A stretch of 64,000 nucleotides of DNA from Membranipora membranacea (lineage: Eukaryota > Bryozoa > Gymnolaemata > Cheilostomatida > Membraniporidae): positions 7,006,001-7,070,000 of the forward strand of contig OU612075.1 in NCBI GenBank assembly GCA_914767715.1, given 5' to 3'. Positions 1 through 13,600 of this stretch are shown one piece after another (position 1 is the first letter of the stretch; every line of letters begins with the position of its first letter). A program made the position numbers and the translations under genes. The notes beneath the pieces are model-generated. The model searched no databases, had not been told where the DNA came from, and was given only the letters and a program-made list of their open reading frames with translations.

Positions 1-293
1 TGAAGCAATGATGGTGGTGGTGATTAGATCTGGCCCATCAAACAAAATATTTGTGATAATTTTTTTTGTGTTATAGGTGTTGTTTACATTTTTATAGTGG
101 TGATGGAAGTGCTGAGGGTAAATGGCTGTATTTATTTCAATGTTTATTGGCCAATGATTGTATCTTATCATAAAAAGTTCCAGTTCTGGGGACAAATTAT
201 TAACACCATCTCGTGCGTAAAGGTCTTTTACATACACTCACCAATTTTCTTTGAGTTTGAATAATAAGGGGCTGGACAGGGGCTGATATTTAA

Positions 294-670
294 AGGGCAA
301 CCAAGGTTTCGCAGCGATGCATTAATGGGTAGTTAATTATGTGCTAGGCAGCATCAGCTTTGTGCATTACGCGACGCAAAACTCAAAGTAGTTGCTGACT
401 CTAAGCTGGGTAACACTTCAATTTAGGGGAGGTTCCAAGACATTGCTGTTATGATGATAGAGTACAGGCTAAATAATAACAGGAACAGGAAACTGCTCTG
501 TGGTATTCTATTTTAGATGAGTTTGAGTACCTGATGTATGAAATGTTTCCCAATAACTCTGGCTGAATAATCATCCGAATTAGATTTGGTCTTTTTCCCT
601 ATTTCCCTATATGCAGAAGGTGCAATCTGCTATCAATCAATGAGAACATGTTTGAAACCTTGGTTGCCCT
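294..670 (+). mobile_element. MITE with TTAA target duplication, copy 1
   Basis: A 377-bp element starts with AGGGCAACCAAGGTTTC and ends with the reverse complement, GAAACCTTGGTTGCCCT. It is flanked on both sides by TTAA (290-293 and 671-674). A second copy lies inverted at 56394-56758, and the two match along their whole length. TTAA duplications are typical of piggyBac-type transposases, so a piggyBac-driven MITE is the likely class (inference). It has no coding capacity. Confidence 0.9.
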
Positions 671-1154
671 TTAAGTGGGACACATTATGATCAGTGAAGC
701 ATAAGCATTTTCCTGTGTAGGTAGTATATTAAGTCTATGTTGTTGACCTTTAAGTCAGGGTTTGGGTTTCACTAGATCTCCACAAGTGATGTCACATTCG
801 TCATCTGCGCTAGGAAAACTGCAGCTTAGCTTACAGCTAAGGCTTTGCGAAGTGAAACGCTTAAAAGCTAACAAATATTTACCTAATAGCTTAGAGGCTT
901 TTTTGTTAGCTTTCTTAACTTCCTTGTTGATAATAGTTTCAGATTTGTGCTGATAGTAGTAGTTTTGTGTTTGATCATTGTTACCATTGTCCGAATCTAA
1001 ACAAACGTATGTTGTAAGGTGTTGATTTAGATAATTAACTCCATTATATGAATTGGGTCCTACAAAAAAACATATTGGTGACCACACTCTATTGAAAAGT
1101 TTTGTAAAAAGCGCTGTCACTGGGAGTAACAAAATATAGTATACTTGAGTATAA

Positions 1155-1160
1155 CTTTAT
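1155..1160 (-). terminator. candidate poly(A) signal of the receptor phosphatase gene
   Basis: AATAAA on the minus strand, about 520 bases beyond the stop codon of the phosphatase gene (stop at 1682-1684). It is the candidate I see at a sensible distance. No transcript evidence is available. Confidence 0.35.
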
Positions 1161-1681
1161 TGCTTGCACAAGCATAACAGGCTGTTACTCGACTTGATGA
1201 ATGTGTCCAAGAATGAGAGCAACTTCCAAAAAACTGGTTAGGTTGTTTTCTCTTGAGAACTTATAATGTAATAATCATGATTAACAGCTATTATTTCTTT
1301 CAAAATATAGGAATATATTCCAAGAAGGCAAAGCAAAGCAGGAAAATTGCATAATTGTTCGTACAAAAATAGGGAGCACCTTTTATGTGATTAGAATTAT
1401 AATTGGGACTAGATATATAAATTTGAACTAAGCTGTTTCTGATTCACATGTATAGCTGAAAAGTCCTACACACAAGCTGTAGAGAAAAACATCATCAGTC
1501 TCTATCAATAAATCACAAACAAGATTTGACCAGCCTTAACGTAATATATAAATCTTTTCGTCAAGAGAGGAAAACTTAACAGAGAAAAATATTATTGTGC
1601 GTATGAGTATCATTACTAATAAAATAGTTGTAATATGAGGAAATGGTAGTAAATTATCAGAATGAGTGTGAAACTTGTGAA

Positions 1682-4600
1682 TCATTCTAAAACTGTTACA
1701 TAGTAATCATTGAAGTCGGAGAGATAGGAAGATACAAAGTCATACAGAAGCTCAAAGCTCTCCTGAAAATATAAAAAGTAGTGTCGGATCTCAGCTAGAT
1801 TTTAAAGGCACCTGATTGTTCAGGGTCAAATTTTGTCATCACTAATGGCCGATGGCTGGGGAAGAAGATACTACTACTTTTTGAGAGCTCATATAACTCC
1901 ATGCAAAGCTACTGGCTAGATGTTTTGATGCCACAACTCTGTATTTAAAATTTGACTGGTGGCGCTGCTAGGCAAAGCCCAGCTGTTCCAGCAGTGGTTT
2001 AAAGGCATTTGGCAATGTCATGTTATGTTTTGTCAGTGGTTTATGTGACAAGACTCTAGTAGTAAATTTTTCACTTTTTTAGTCTTTTTTGTATGTAAGA
2101 TGAGATCTTTTGAAGGCTATAGTTCAGGCTCCAGAGCCATATTTGTGGAAATGGACTGGTGATTTTATTTCAGATGACTACCTATGGCAAGAAATCAAAG
2201 TGTGGATAACGTAGTCCTATAGACCATCAACTTCTTATGTACGAACACAGTATGTAACAATAAAACACTTACATCATCAGCAACAAACTGAGGTCGACTT
2301 CTACGAGCCAGCTTTAGTTCTAATACAATATCCACCTTCTGCTCGATTCTTGCTCTCTGATACAGATTCAGGGCCACAATAAGAAGACCAGTCAGTGTGC
2401 TACCGTTCCTGTGATAAAAGAGAATATATCAATATATCTGACTGCATAAATGCAATAAATGCATATTATGTGAATTTTACGAAAAGTGTAGTCTTATCTG
2501 TAGATTATCATGGAAAGTAACTCCAAAAAAAAACCTCGAGAATGTTGAAAACAGCATAAAAAATCTCAATACTGAACCGAAAAAGGTTGCCATGATAATC
2601 ATAATTCAGTACCAAAATTTACCTGCATAGCACTGTGACGACATCACGTCCTGATGTTACATATTTCTCTAGTTTGGTGCATAGACTGACCAGCTGAGCT
2701 GCAGATGGAAGGGGACTTCTCATTTTTACCTCAACGTGTTGAACTTCATGAGTTATCTATGTGTTAATAATATTAACAAAATTAGGATGGGAGAACAAAA
2801 AGCACAGAAATATTTAAACGGGTTACCTTAACTCGATATGCTTATTATATGCACATAGCATGCATTAGTGTGCCAACTATTACACACCCAATATAAATAC
2901 CAACTACCATAGAAATTCAGATGATAAAATTAACCTCAAAAACATTTCAAACTTTCAGTAAAATTAAGGATACTTAGAGCAGTACGCCCTAACACATTTA
3001 AGGTAATGCTGATATGTATTAGACTTTTTATCTATCCTCACTAGACCGATGGGATTGAGGTATGGGAGGGGTCATGTTTCGGAAACTGCACTGAATCTAA
3101 TCATTTATTTTTAAAGTTAGACGGTTTGTAAGTTCCAATTTAAAATATTTCCATTGACAAAGTTATTTGAATATCAAATACAAGTTACCTAAAAAGATTT
3201 CCGGTGTTATTTTAAATCATAATTCCTATCATCGATATGGTTCAACATAAGCAATGACTTTAAAACCTTCTCTACTAATTTGACCGACAATGTTACTATT
3301 CACAAAAGTCTATGTGGATGTCTTAAGGCGATTTGGATGTCTTAAGGCGATTTACCTTTGAGCTAGTAGAGCACAGTAGTGTAGTTTCTGTAGCGTTGAG
3401 GCCATCTGCACCTCTCTCAGTGATCTGGTTTGATGAGAGACACTTCACTGTTATTCTAGAGTATGTCTGTTCTGTATCAACATCTTCTGGCCAATAGAGG
3501 TCTTCATTCTGTGGAAAAATACAAGACAATTATAAAGAGTTTGGAGTTGTTATCTTGTAAAAGGAGTATTGGATGTTTGAGGCCCTGTCCGGACATGAAT
3601 TCCTATATATCCTATCCTATACATCCTATATATTCCTATATATCTGTGGCCAAATTGTATTCATCACACGCCATTGCTACACAATCAGCTGAATTTTTAA
3701 TGGTGTTCATTTCGTTGTCAATTCTGCACTGATTAATAACATCTGATATATGGCAAGTACCCTATCTGTCAAACAATATACTACACTCGTTGATCAAAAT
3801 TTTCAGTTATGAATGCTTGAAGTCCACCCACGTTTTTCACACTATCTTAAGAATCATGGAAAAGATGAAAAATAAATTATTATTATTTGAGCTCAAACTA
3901 TAATACTAGGTATGAAATATGAGTCACACTTACCAAACAGTCATTGAGATAGACTACTACTGGTGTCTTTTTATCCATGACCATCGACCAGAAATCTGCT
4001 CTTGTATCTGGGAGTGGTGTTTGAGTAGCGATGAAGCCATGTCTTGTCTGATACGACTGTGGGTAACAGAATAAATTACACAGAACTTGAAAATTGTTAC
4101 CATAGTTGATCAGAACACTGAGTTAAATTGTTCACACTAATTTGGCTATAGACGATTTCCTCCTGTGTGAATCAAATATCTAAAATGGAAAGAATAAAAA
4201 TTAAAAAAAAACAAATAATTCCGTTATAACCACTCTTGCTACCACATAATTTCATCATTTCATGTATTAATTACTCACGTCGACTGTCACCGAATTTATG
4301 TAATCATCTGGACTCGACCCTCCAGTGAGAAGAACTCTTGCGCTATCCACTGAAAAAAGTGTAGAGAGTAATGAACCAGTGTAGCTTTGGTTGTAGTCAC
4401 AATAACGTTGGCCAGCAGATATGCTAGACAAGTATTTACAATGCAAAGGGAAGAATCTAATAAGGGCATTAAATTCCTACTCAAACAAAATTGTTACCTG
4501 ACTTGATTATTTTGTTTATTTGATATTTGATAATTATACTATCATCATTAACATGTTATTTGTAAATCGACGGGCAATCTCACTCACATGGTAGGATACT

Positions 4601-7600
4601 CTGGTCTCTGTTCTTCCCTTGGTTTTCCTCTATCTTGCCATGAGAGTAAGCTGTCGGCTTGAGAATCGGTGAGGTCAGCCCTACTTTCTTAAACTGATCC
4701 TTCAAAATGGTTTGATTTCCTCTTTGTGGCTATGAAGCAATAAAAGAAATATTGTATTACATAACATGGATAATTATTCGGTAATGTATAGTTGAGCTTG
4801 AATCACAAGGCACTGACCTCGGAGCTATAGAACACCAATTTGATGAAACAAATTTGATTGCGAACGTCTACTAGACAGCCATAGGATAATAATCTATTTT
4901 CTCTCTCAGTTGACTTTTCATCATTCTAGCTGTAGATGTGGTATTCAGGTGTGTCTGTTTTACTCCCTAATGAGATCAAAATATTTTACTTACCTGTTTC
5001 CATTTATCCAGCATAGACTGAAACTGTGAACAATCTACAGCTGTGTCACCACAAGTAAGAGCCTCTGATACAATACTGTACAGGAATGAGTACTGAGTCT
5101 GAAAAAGAACAGAAAAAAAAGTCTGACCAGCATGATAGCTGCTCTGACAAAATTCTCTTTTGTTGCAAAAAATTGTTGTGATGAGAACCCTCAAAAATGC
5201 TCAATCGGTTCATTGTGCAAGCAATATTTAAAAAATCGGCATCCCATATGCTCAATGCAGCTGCATAATATCATGAATCAACAGTCAGCTATTCACTTTG
5301 AGTTTTGGAAAGGTGGGAAAACAGAATAGTGTTTTTTCCATCCAACTCTACTCTATCATTCTATCAAGAAAAAGTGGCATGACGTTAGCCTTAATTTTAT
5401 AACATGTTGCCAATTGTACTCACAGCAGTTTGCACCATTTGTGTTCTCTGTAGTCTCATATTATGCACACATCTCATCACATTAATAGTCTGATGTCTGG
5501 ATTTCTTAGAGTCATGTGCCTCATCTATCAGAAGGTCTAATCCAATAAATGTTCCAGTCGGACCCACTCCGGCACTGGTAATAAATTTAGTGAATACTTA
5601 AATAGATCACAAACACAGTATAAGTGTAATGTTGACAAAAGGTTGAAAACAAGATCCAGCAGCTTATTGCAGTGTGAAGAAGGGTGGGGCAGGGTGAGGG
5701 ATGGAGTGGAGGTGAGGGTAAGGGAGTATAAGGTAAGAAAGGGGAACTAAACTTTTTTTTTCTGAGTAATTGCCTTCTTCATGGTTTTGAAGGTAGTGGC
5801 AATATGGCATATCATTTTCCATTGGTCATTAGTTCATTAGCCAGGTAGTACTAGACAAACAGTGCACCCGGTGAACCCAGGACCTCGTGATCCTGAATCC
5901 GACGCCTCTAACATGGAGCTATCCCGATCCTAATCCTGATCTCAAGGTACGGTAGGCTAATACGAAAGGCTAGTATAAAATATGGTATTATTCATTTTCG
6001 CTAAGCACAGATAATAACAGTATGCCAGTATTCTGTCTATCACTGAGTAGAAGGATGATAAGGCTGGCCTGCCTTGGTCAAGGATAGACATCTTCAAAAA
6101 AAAGTGGTGGTAAATTGTTTAAAATCGAAGGGACCTATGAACTACCAGCATCCCTAGTGTGAATATATGCACAAGGAAAACTTGATATTGCATGAGTGTC
6201 TTTAGGAGTATTTAATACAGGGAAGGCTTTGTGACTTCAGGTTTCTACTACAAGGTGAAAAGTAGCCTTGTCAGAAACAACGAGAACCTGCCAAGACAAA
6301 GTGTAAAAATTGGACTTTGCCCTGCCCACCCTGACCCACAGCCACAGCCACAGGGACAGTGAAGTGTGATTGAAAGAGGATATATAGCATGAAATAGATA
6401 TCATCTCAGTTGTGGTATTCAATATATTACCTGCAATGAACGATGACAGGATTTTTGTGGGAGTTCATGTCTTGTTTCACTCGATGTCTCAAGCTAAGAA
6501 GGCCTGATGTAGTCGGTACTTCGTGATCGGGCCACTGAGTAAAGTGGAAATGTTTAACATGTCTAGCTGGTCCCTGCAACATTGAAAACAACAAACTATC
6601 ACTCTTGAATTTGGACGACAATTTTATGAATATATGGCATCAAACAGACCAAAGAAAGTATAATAAACTCCAAGATATTAGATTTTTGCGAATAACAGTT
6701 TTAAGAACTTGGCACGATCAGAAATCCAACCTCACTGGCTTATTAAAATGCTCTTTGAATCGCATGTAATTCCTTAAAACTTACATTGTTGAAGGCATAT
6801 TTAAGTTTCCTGACAACATATTCTGCAAATTGCTGCTCTTCAACAAGTGTGATGGTGAAATTACCAATTGTTAGCTTAACAGTATCAGCATCTGGCCAGT
6901 ATACTGCACACTTCGGCTATGAAAGAACAAAGGGAATATGAGTATAAAATATATCATTATTTAATTGTTGTTGACAATTCAAAATAAGTTTATTATTCAC
7001 TGTATTATCATTGTACGACCAGAGCAAATTTTGAGCCTGTTTGATCTATGGGAATATCACCCTGTTCGCGCTGAGCTCAACGGTTCAGTTAGCGCAGAGC
7101 TGTGCAAAAAATGGTGTGGCCGAGCGAGCAATTATCATCAAAGGCTGTAGATCGAAGTTTGAAGTTTGAGCTCGCCCTAACTCCATGGAAATTGATGCAT
7201 ATTTTGAGGGTGAGCCATGAGCTGATAACTCAGGTCGAGCTCAAAATCTACATGGAGACATAGTGATTGAAATTCAAGAAAAGATTATGATATTGGAATT
7301 AGAAATTGTCATACAAATCTAACAAAAATTGCAAACCACTATAAGGAAAGAAAACCGGATAGGACGACCTGAAAAATTTATACCTTTCCGGCTTCGATTG
7401 GATTGGTGAGCATAACAATTGTTGATGTCTTCGTGTCATTGATGAGTCTCCACATATCCTCCTTTGTGCTCTCATTTGGTCCTGTAAGATTAATTACATG
7501 TATACAACATAGTGCTCAGAGAATTTCTCTAACAGCAATGTCATTAAATGACATTTCAAATGACACGGTAGATGCATGGATTTCTAGTAGCACTGACAAA

Positions 7601-10600
7601 CTACGCAGAGAAACATGATGTGACAATAAGATTTATAAGACTTTCATATTTGGAATATTGAGTGGAAAACAGTAATAAGTGCTAAGCCACGAATCCCTCA
7701 ATAACGATCACCAATATCCTCTTTGATACCAAAAAACAAGAATGGTTGTTGATGATGCACAGCAATTTTTCGTGCACCGTCAATTATCAATTATCTTAAT
7801 GCTTTGATCTCATCTTACCTTGAGAAGCAATGAAACGTTCTTTTCCATTGTAATCCTGAAAAAATATCATAACAAGTGTTAAATATGATGACCTACGTAA
7901 GAGTGGAGGGAAACCTGTATTGCGAAAGTGATAACAGTTCAGCATAATAATAACAATCTTACATACTGCCAACTGCTAACAGCAAAAATATTTCCGGCAG
8001 CATCAATCATTGTCTTAGACTAATCTTGTTCATATCTTTCCTTTCCTCCACTTCTAAGAGGTAATCGATAGTCTAAAAACTATTCAAAAACTTCAGCAAT
8101 AAGGGTCAGCCATTATCGGGATTTGTTTCCGAGTCAGCTAAGGTGAATGACCCGCAATAGCTGATAATGTTTTTTCATTGAAACTAAACACAGTGTTACA
8201 AGTTCCGAGTTCAGTTTTAAGTCTTTGCAGACTTTTTCATCGGATTTACAAAACAAATGCAAGGGTCATGTCATTAATGCAGTATGCAAAAAATAATGAT
8301 CAGGCGCTATTCCACAGAAATAATACAGATTTAAATTACATAGAGAGCAAATTTTATAGTCAAATAAATCAGTGTATATAGAAATATGGAAACGTTTATG
8401 TTGGGTTGGTGTGGGTCTGTCTGGAAGTTGAACAAGGAACGAGGAACTAGTCACATGAGTTAAGCTTGCCATGGAAACGGCTGTATCGGGATATGTATCA
8501 ATTCATATTTAAAAACCATTAAGGAAGTTGGTGAACTTCTTACATTGATGTAGTTGGCATTGATATAATCGCTTTCATAACCCTGAGAAACTTCTAACAA
8601 GACTCTATTTTCGTCAGCTGGCAACAAAAAACCAATCGATGGATGAATATCTAGGCATCGAGTGTTAATCTACTTGCGAAATTATAGCATGTGAACGGCA
8701 GCTCACCGGAATTTTCCATACAACCAACATTTGGTAGAGCCACAGTTAAATTGGCAATGTCTTGCCTTAAGTTTAGGGGCCTGCTATGATGTACATAACT
8801 TCAGTTTAGGGGTACTTTCAATTCAATTAAAAACAGCCAATCTGATCGCTCAATCAGTGAGTGAGCGAGGTCTTTTAGGTCTCGCACATACCTTGCTCAC
8901 TCATTGCTGGAACTATATACACAATATACAGTTTTGGGAATGAATTGGCTGATTGAGGGACCAACTGAGCGATAATTTTAAAAGATCCTCTGTATCCTTA
9001 CTTGCGGTGATGTTCTTGAATCTATTTTTAGCCACATTCTTCGGTATCCGGCCAATCTTGCAGACGAGTTCAGGACTTCCGACTTTCTGCAAGACAAAGA
9101 TGTTAAAACAATTATACTCTGTAACAACAGAGTCTATTCACTCAGTGATGTCATATTGGTGGTCATCATTACAAAAGAAAACAGGACTCTTGCTTCTGTA
9201 ACAACAAAGTTTATTGAAAGTCTTACAAAGCTGCCAACAACAGTGCGATTGAGCTTAGAGTAGGCAGCACCAGCTTATTAAGACCATCTGGCCTTGAAAA
9301 AGTCTATTTGTAACCTCTAATAATAGTTTTTTGGGATGTGGCTGATGGTTATTGTTACAACAACTTACATTAAATTCTTCCCTGAATGGATGAGTTGGAT
9401 TTTCTTGATGCTCCGCTTGTATGATCTTATAAAGATCTGGCACATGGATATTATGGGCATCAGGCAACTCGGAGCCCATGTTCTGATATGTATCTTCCTC
9501 TGCGTCGGGCACCTGTCTTCGTGTGGGGACAGGAGGTACCGCCCCACCTTTAGAACCATTTCTTACTTGAGGTTTAACAGCAACTGCAGGCTTGACAGGG
9601 GTGAGTGGCTGCTCTGTATCTTAAAATATGAAGAAGTATGCGTGAGTAAGCCAATGGCTTATTTTCTGTGGTTCTCAATGGTATTTAAGCGCAAAAGAAA
9701 GCACCAGTTAATGATTCCCCTCCAACATTAGTTTCAGAATACAGTGGCTATGTAGGGTGAAATATAGCCAGCCCTTGATGTCATTCTGTATAGCGATCGC
9801 GGCCGGATGTTGTTTGTTCAATCCCTTAACAACCACCTACGGCGCCGATCGCCATCCTGAACGTCATTAAGGCTGGCTGTGTGGTGAACATGGAAAGCAT
9901 GTAGGGTGAAAACAGAGATAGCTACAGAGAAAGTAGTTAATAAATTACCACCAGAAAGGTAAAGAGATCACTAAAGTGTGTGCCTTGTACCCTTTCAGTA
10001 TGTGCCTGTCAGTGTTGTACCTTGAAGTGTGTGCACAAAAGCTATTGCATGGTTGATAAATGGTTGACATCACAACCAACTACCACTTCTACTAGCAAAG
10101 TTTGAGGAATTAAACTAAATGAGAGTGCAAGAAAGTCTTCCTTCAAATGAACTTTTGACATGACTAGGTGCCTGTGTACCTGGGGAGTGATAGTATTTGG
10201 GTCTATTTCTACAAAGAGATAACCATAGGAAAAAGCAAGTTATACATACCTTTTGGTTTTGGTTTTGAGCTGTATAATTGAGTAAAGAGAGATAAAATGC
10301 AGTTAAAACAAGACACAGTCAGGTGTTTAAATCATAGCTCAATTCAGGCATCGTTCAAGGAGGTTTGTTTTTGAGAAAGTTTAGTGTAAAATAAGTATGC
10401 TACCAGTTCTTGTAATAGATAAATAACTAAATCTCACTAGGTCAGCATGAGTAGGAGCAAAAGGCAGCACGAAGCATGTTACACTGTTACTCTTCACTGG
10501 TTACAGTAAGTATCAGAAGTCATAAGCATTAATAAACCAGAAAGCCATTATTGCTTATTGACAAGGTACATCTGCTTACTTCTGTCGGCGTCGCAGAACA

Positions 10601-13600
10601 AATATTACTGCTAAAACCACTGCAACAGCAACTATCGCACCGCCCACACCTCCGACAATACCGCCAATCATACCACTGTGCCCTCCACCATCTTTAGTTG
10701 TCCCTACATTGTTTTCCGGTCCTGGCGTGGAGGTTGGTGGCGGAGTAGTTGGTACGACAACTACAAAAACAACATAATATAAATGGCCATTAATGATGTC
10801 TTAGTTAAGCCTTATTACCCCTTAACACAAATACTGAATCGACCACTCATAAAACAGTCAGTGAGAATAATTTTTTAATAAACTTTGATTTACAGTTATG
10901 CTTCGAGAGCATATACCAAAAAATGAATTGAAATTTACCACATGCAAAAAAGGAACCCCTACAGCACCAGCACAGCACATTCAAACTATGTTCCCAAATC
11001 ACATCAAAAATGAAATATGGAGCACTAAGCAATAAGCAAATCCAGCTGTAATGAATATGATACATTAAATTGTAAAAGCAATAACAATGGCAAATAAAGA
11101 AGAACTGCGCAAAATCAACTGCACAGCACAGCACAGTCTCTGAATCGTAATAATGGGCAAGTTTCATCCCACCAATCTAAGGTTTTTGGAAAATTTCCCT
11201 TTACTAAAAATATGCGGAAGAGCTCCCTGAATACAGTATCAGTACCTGTTTATGTCTTCCCCTAAATCTAAGTTTTTATGTTGTTTTGCTTTTATCACGA
11301 GTGTTACGCAAAGTTTGAAAGAAATAATATCAATTGGCATCCACTGATTATCGGACAGGAGAGGTATGCGCACTCAAGTGCGTATTGACGAAATCAGGAA
11401 AATTTGACAAAATCAACTCTAAAAGATTTGGAGTTGTAGAATAACTCCCTTTCATACTACATACCCCTCAGTGGTGCCTGGTTAAGCTTGTAAAATTCTG
11501 TTACATCCCCTTCCGTGACAGCCTGATACCCCACGTATATGGTATAGTCTCCTAGGCCCAGTTCCTTATTCTCTACACCCCCATACATCTGACCATCACC
11601 AACACTGAAAGTACTGTTAGAATCAGCAAGAGCTATCTTCGCAGTAATATAGGTGTTTCTGCCATCAATGGTAAGGGCAATTGTTGTAGTTGATCTTTTA
11701 CGTCTAACTGTAGAAGCCCGCTGTACCACAATCCATAGCATGCCATATCTCTGTTCGAACATGTCAATCACTGTGACATTAGGTAGAGTTATAGTTACAT
11801 TGCTCTCGTACACTATCGGCTCCATACTTGAGGAGGATATATTGAGCGTTGGATCTACAAAATAGAGACCTGAATGAAGATTGATACAATATAGAAGATG
11901 GTTTCCCAATATTGAAGTTTAAAAGCTTTAGATGTCTGCCTAAAATTATCAGTTCGGTTTGCCAGATTACTAAGACCTCAATATGAAGTTTGATTATACT
12001 TTCTTCTTGAGCATACATGTATGAACCGTGTATGGAGGCAATCATTCTATTGCGTTAAACCAGAATAACAATGGTTGCGAAGAAGATCCTTCTGGAAATC
12101 TGGCTATGTCTGAAACATTTTGTCAATTGGCAAGCTACTCTCGTTCTAATTGTATGAAGGAACACTGGGTAACAAAGCGCATAGATTTTTTGCATAACTA
12201 TGTTGTAGTCATATACTTTCACCCGTTAATGGTTTAAGCTTACATTGAGGTTTGGTCCATAGCTGTGTGCTTGAGCTGTTACCGTATCCTTCATCTTTAA
12301 GTAGAGCTTTAACCTGACACTCATACTGAACCTGAGGAAGAAGTCCATTCATCTCAAGGTTAGATATCCTAGATGTGCCAGTATTGAAAGTCAGCCCCTC
12401 AGACGATTCGGGATCAGCATCCATATTGAACGTGTTGTTTGCTACTGTGCAGTCTACCTGTAATTTCATTAGAAGCTCGATTCTATCTTCATGTTTTGCA
12501 TGAGTGATACTGCGATGGTAAATATAATAAACTCTAAATTCTAAATATTTGTTTGTGGCCCATGATTCATATAACTGAAAATATTGTCAATTTATCATTC
12601 ACTCAAATCTCGTAGTCTTGCAATGTACAGTTGAAAGCTTTATGGTAAATGGTGGATTCAATGATGTGGCAAGGTAAATTTCAGAACTGATGTGGCTCAA
12701 AGGAATATTTGACTCTCTTTTACGTCGTCATGGAATAATTACTAAATTAGAGACTGCGTCACAAACCTGATAATTAGTGATCGTTGCATCAAAATAGTTT
12801 TCAATGAGATTCCACTCCAGTATAGCTGAGTCGTTACTCCGTTGAGTAGACTTGAAGCTAGCTGGGGCTCCTGGCACTATTAATAAAAATCGCGAGCCTA
12901 CCTCAAAAACCATGACTTAAGAAGATTGAAACTACCCAGGATATATAAATGAATTCTTTCATTGGTCATTCCACAACAGTATGTTTAAAACCATGTCATG
13001 CAAAAATTTCATTTGCCATGGAAATGCGATTCTTATTATCATATTATTTTGTTGCTAGAGTAGTTTCATTCTATTCCCTGACATAAAGAATTCAAATATT
13101 ATAATTCTCATTATAATCACTCCAATCTATACCTTCCTTTGATGTATAGGATTTTGTCCAAACTTGCTGCTGATAATTGCCAACTAGATTGGTATACAGT
13201 GTGATAGTAAAAGTAACACCCTGAGTTTTAGTAAAGCTCCATGGTCCTGACTTAGACTGATTACTCAATGTTCCTGATTGATAAGTTATTCTAACTGTCT
13301 CAACACAACCGTCACTCTGTAACATGTCAGGAGGGAGTGTAATTTCAAACGGTGTAAAGGATACAAATTCTCGCTCCAGTCACACTCTTTTTCAAAAAAG
13401 GTTGTGACATAACTATAACAATAATTTAAATGACATTGCAAAAAAAGAAGCAATATATTTATTTATTTATCCATGGTACTGGGGAGTTACAGAAGAGAAG
13501 AGACATCATTGGCACCAATTCAAAAGGGACCAAAGGGAACTTGCTGAAGTTTAATTGGCTTATTTTGCACCAAGGAAATTTTCTAGATAGTGACAAAGCA

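Noticed and set aside
8731-9201. Plus-strand frames of 70 and 82 codons
   Set aside because: They lie in a MITE and antisense to the phosphatase exon 9002-9086.
9336-9731. 131-codon plus-strand open frame
   Set aside because: It overlaps, antisense, the verified phosphatase exon at 9369-9619 and has no family resemblance.
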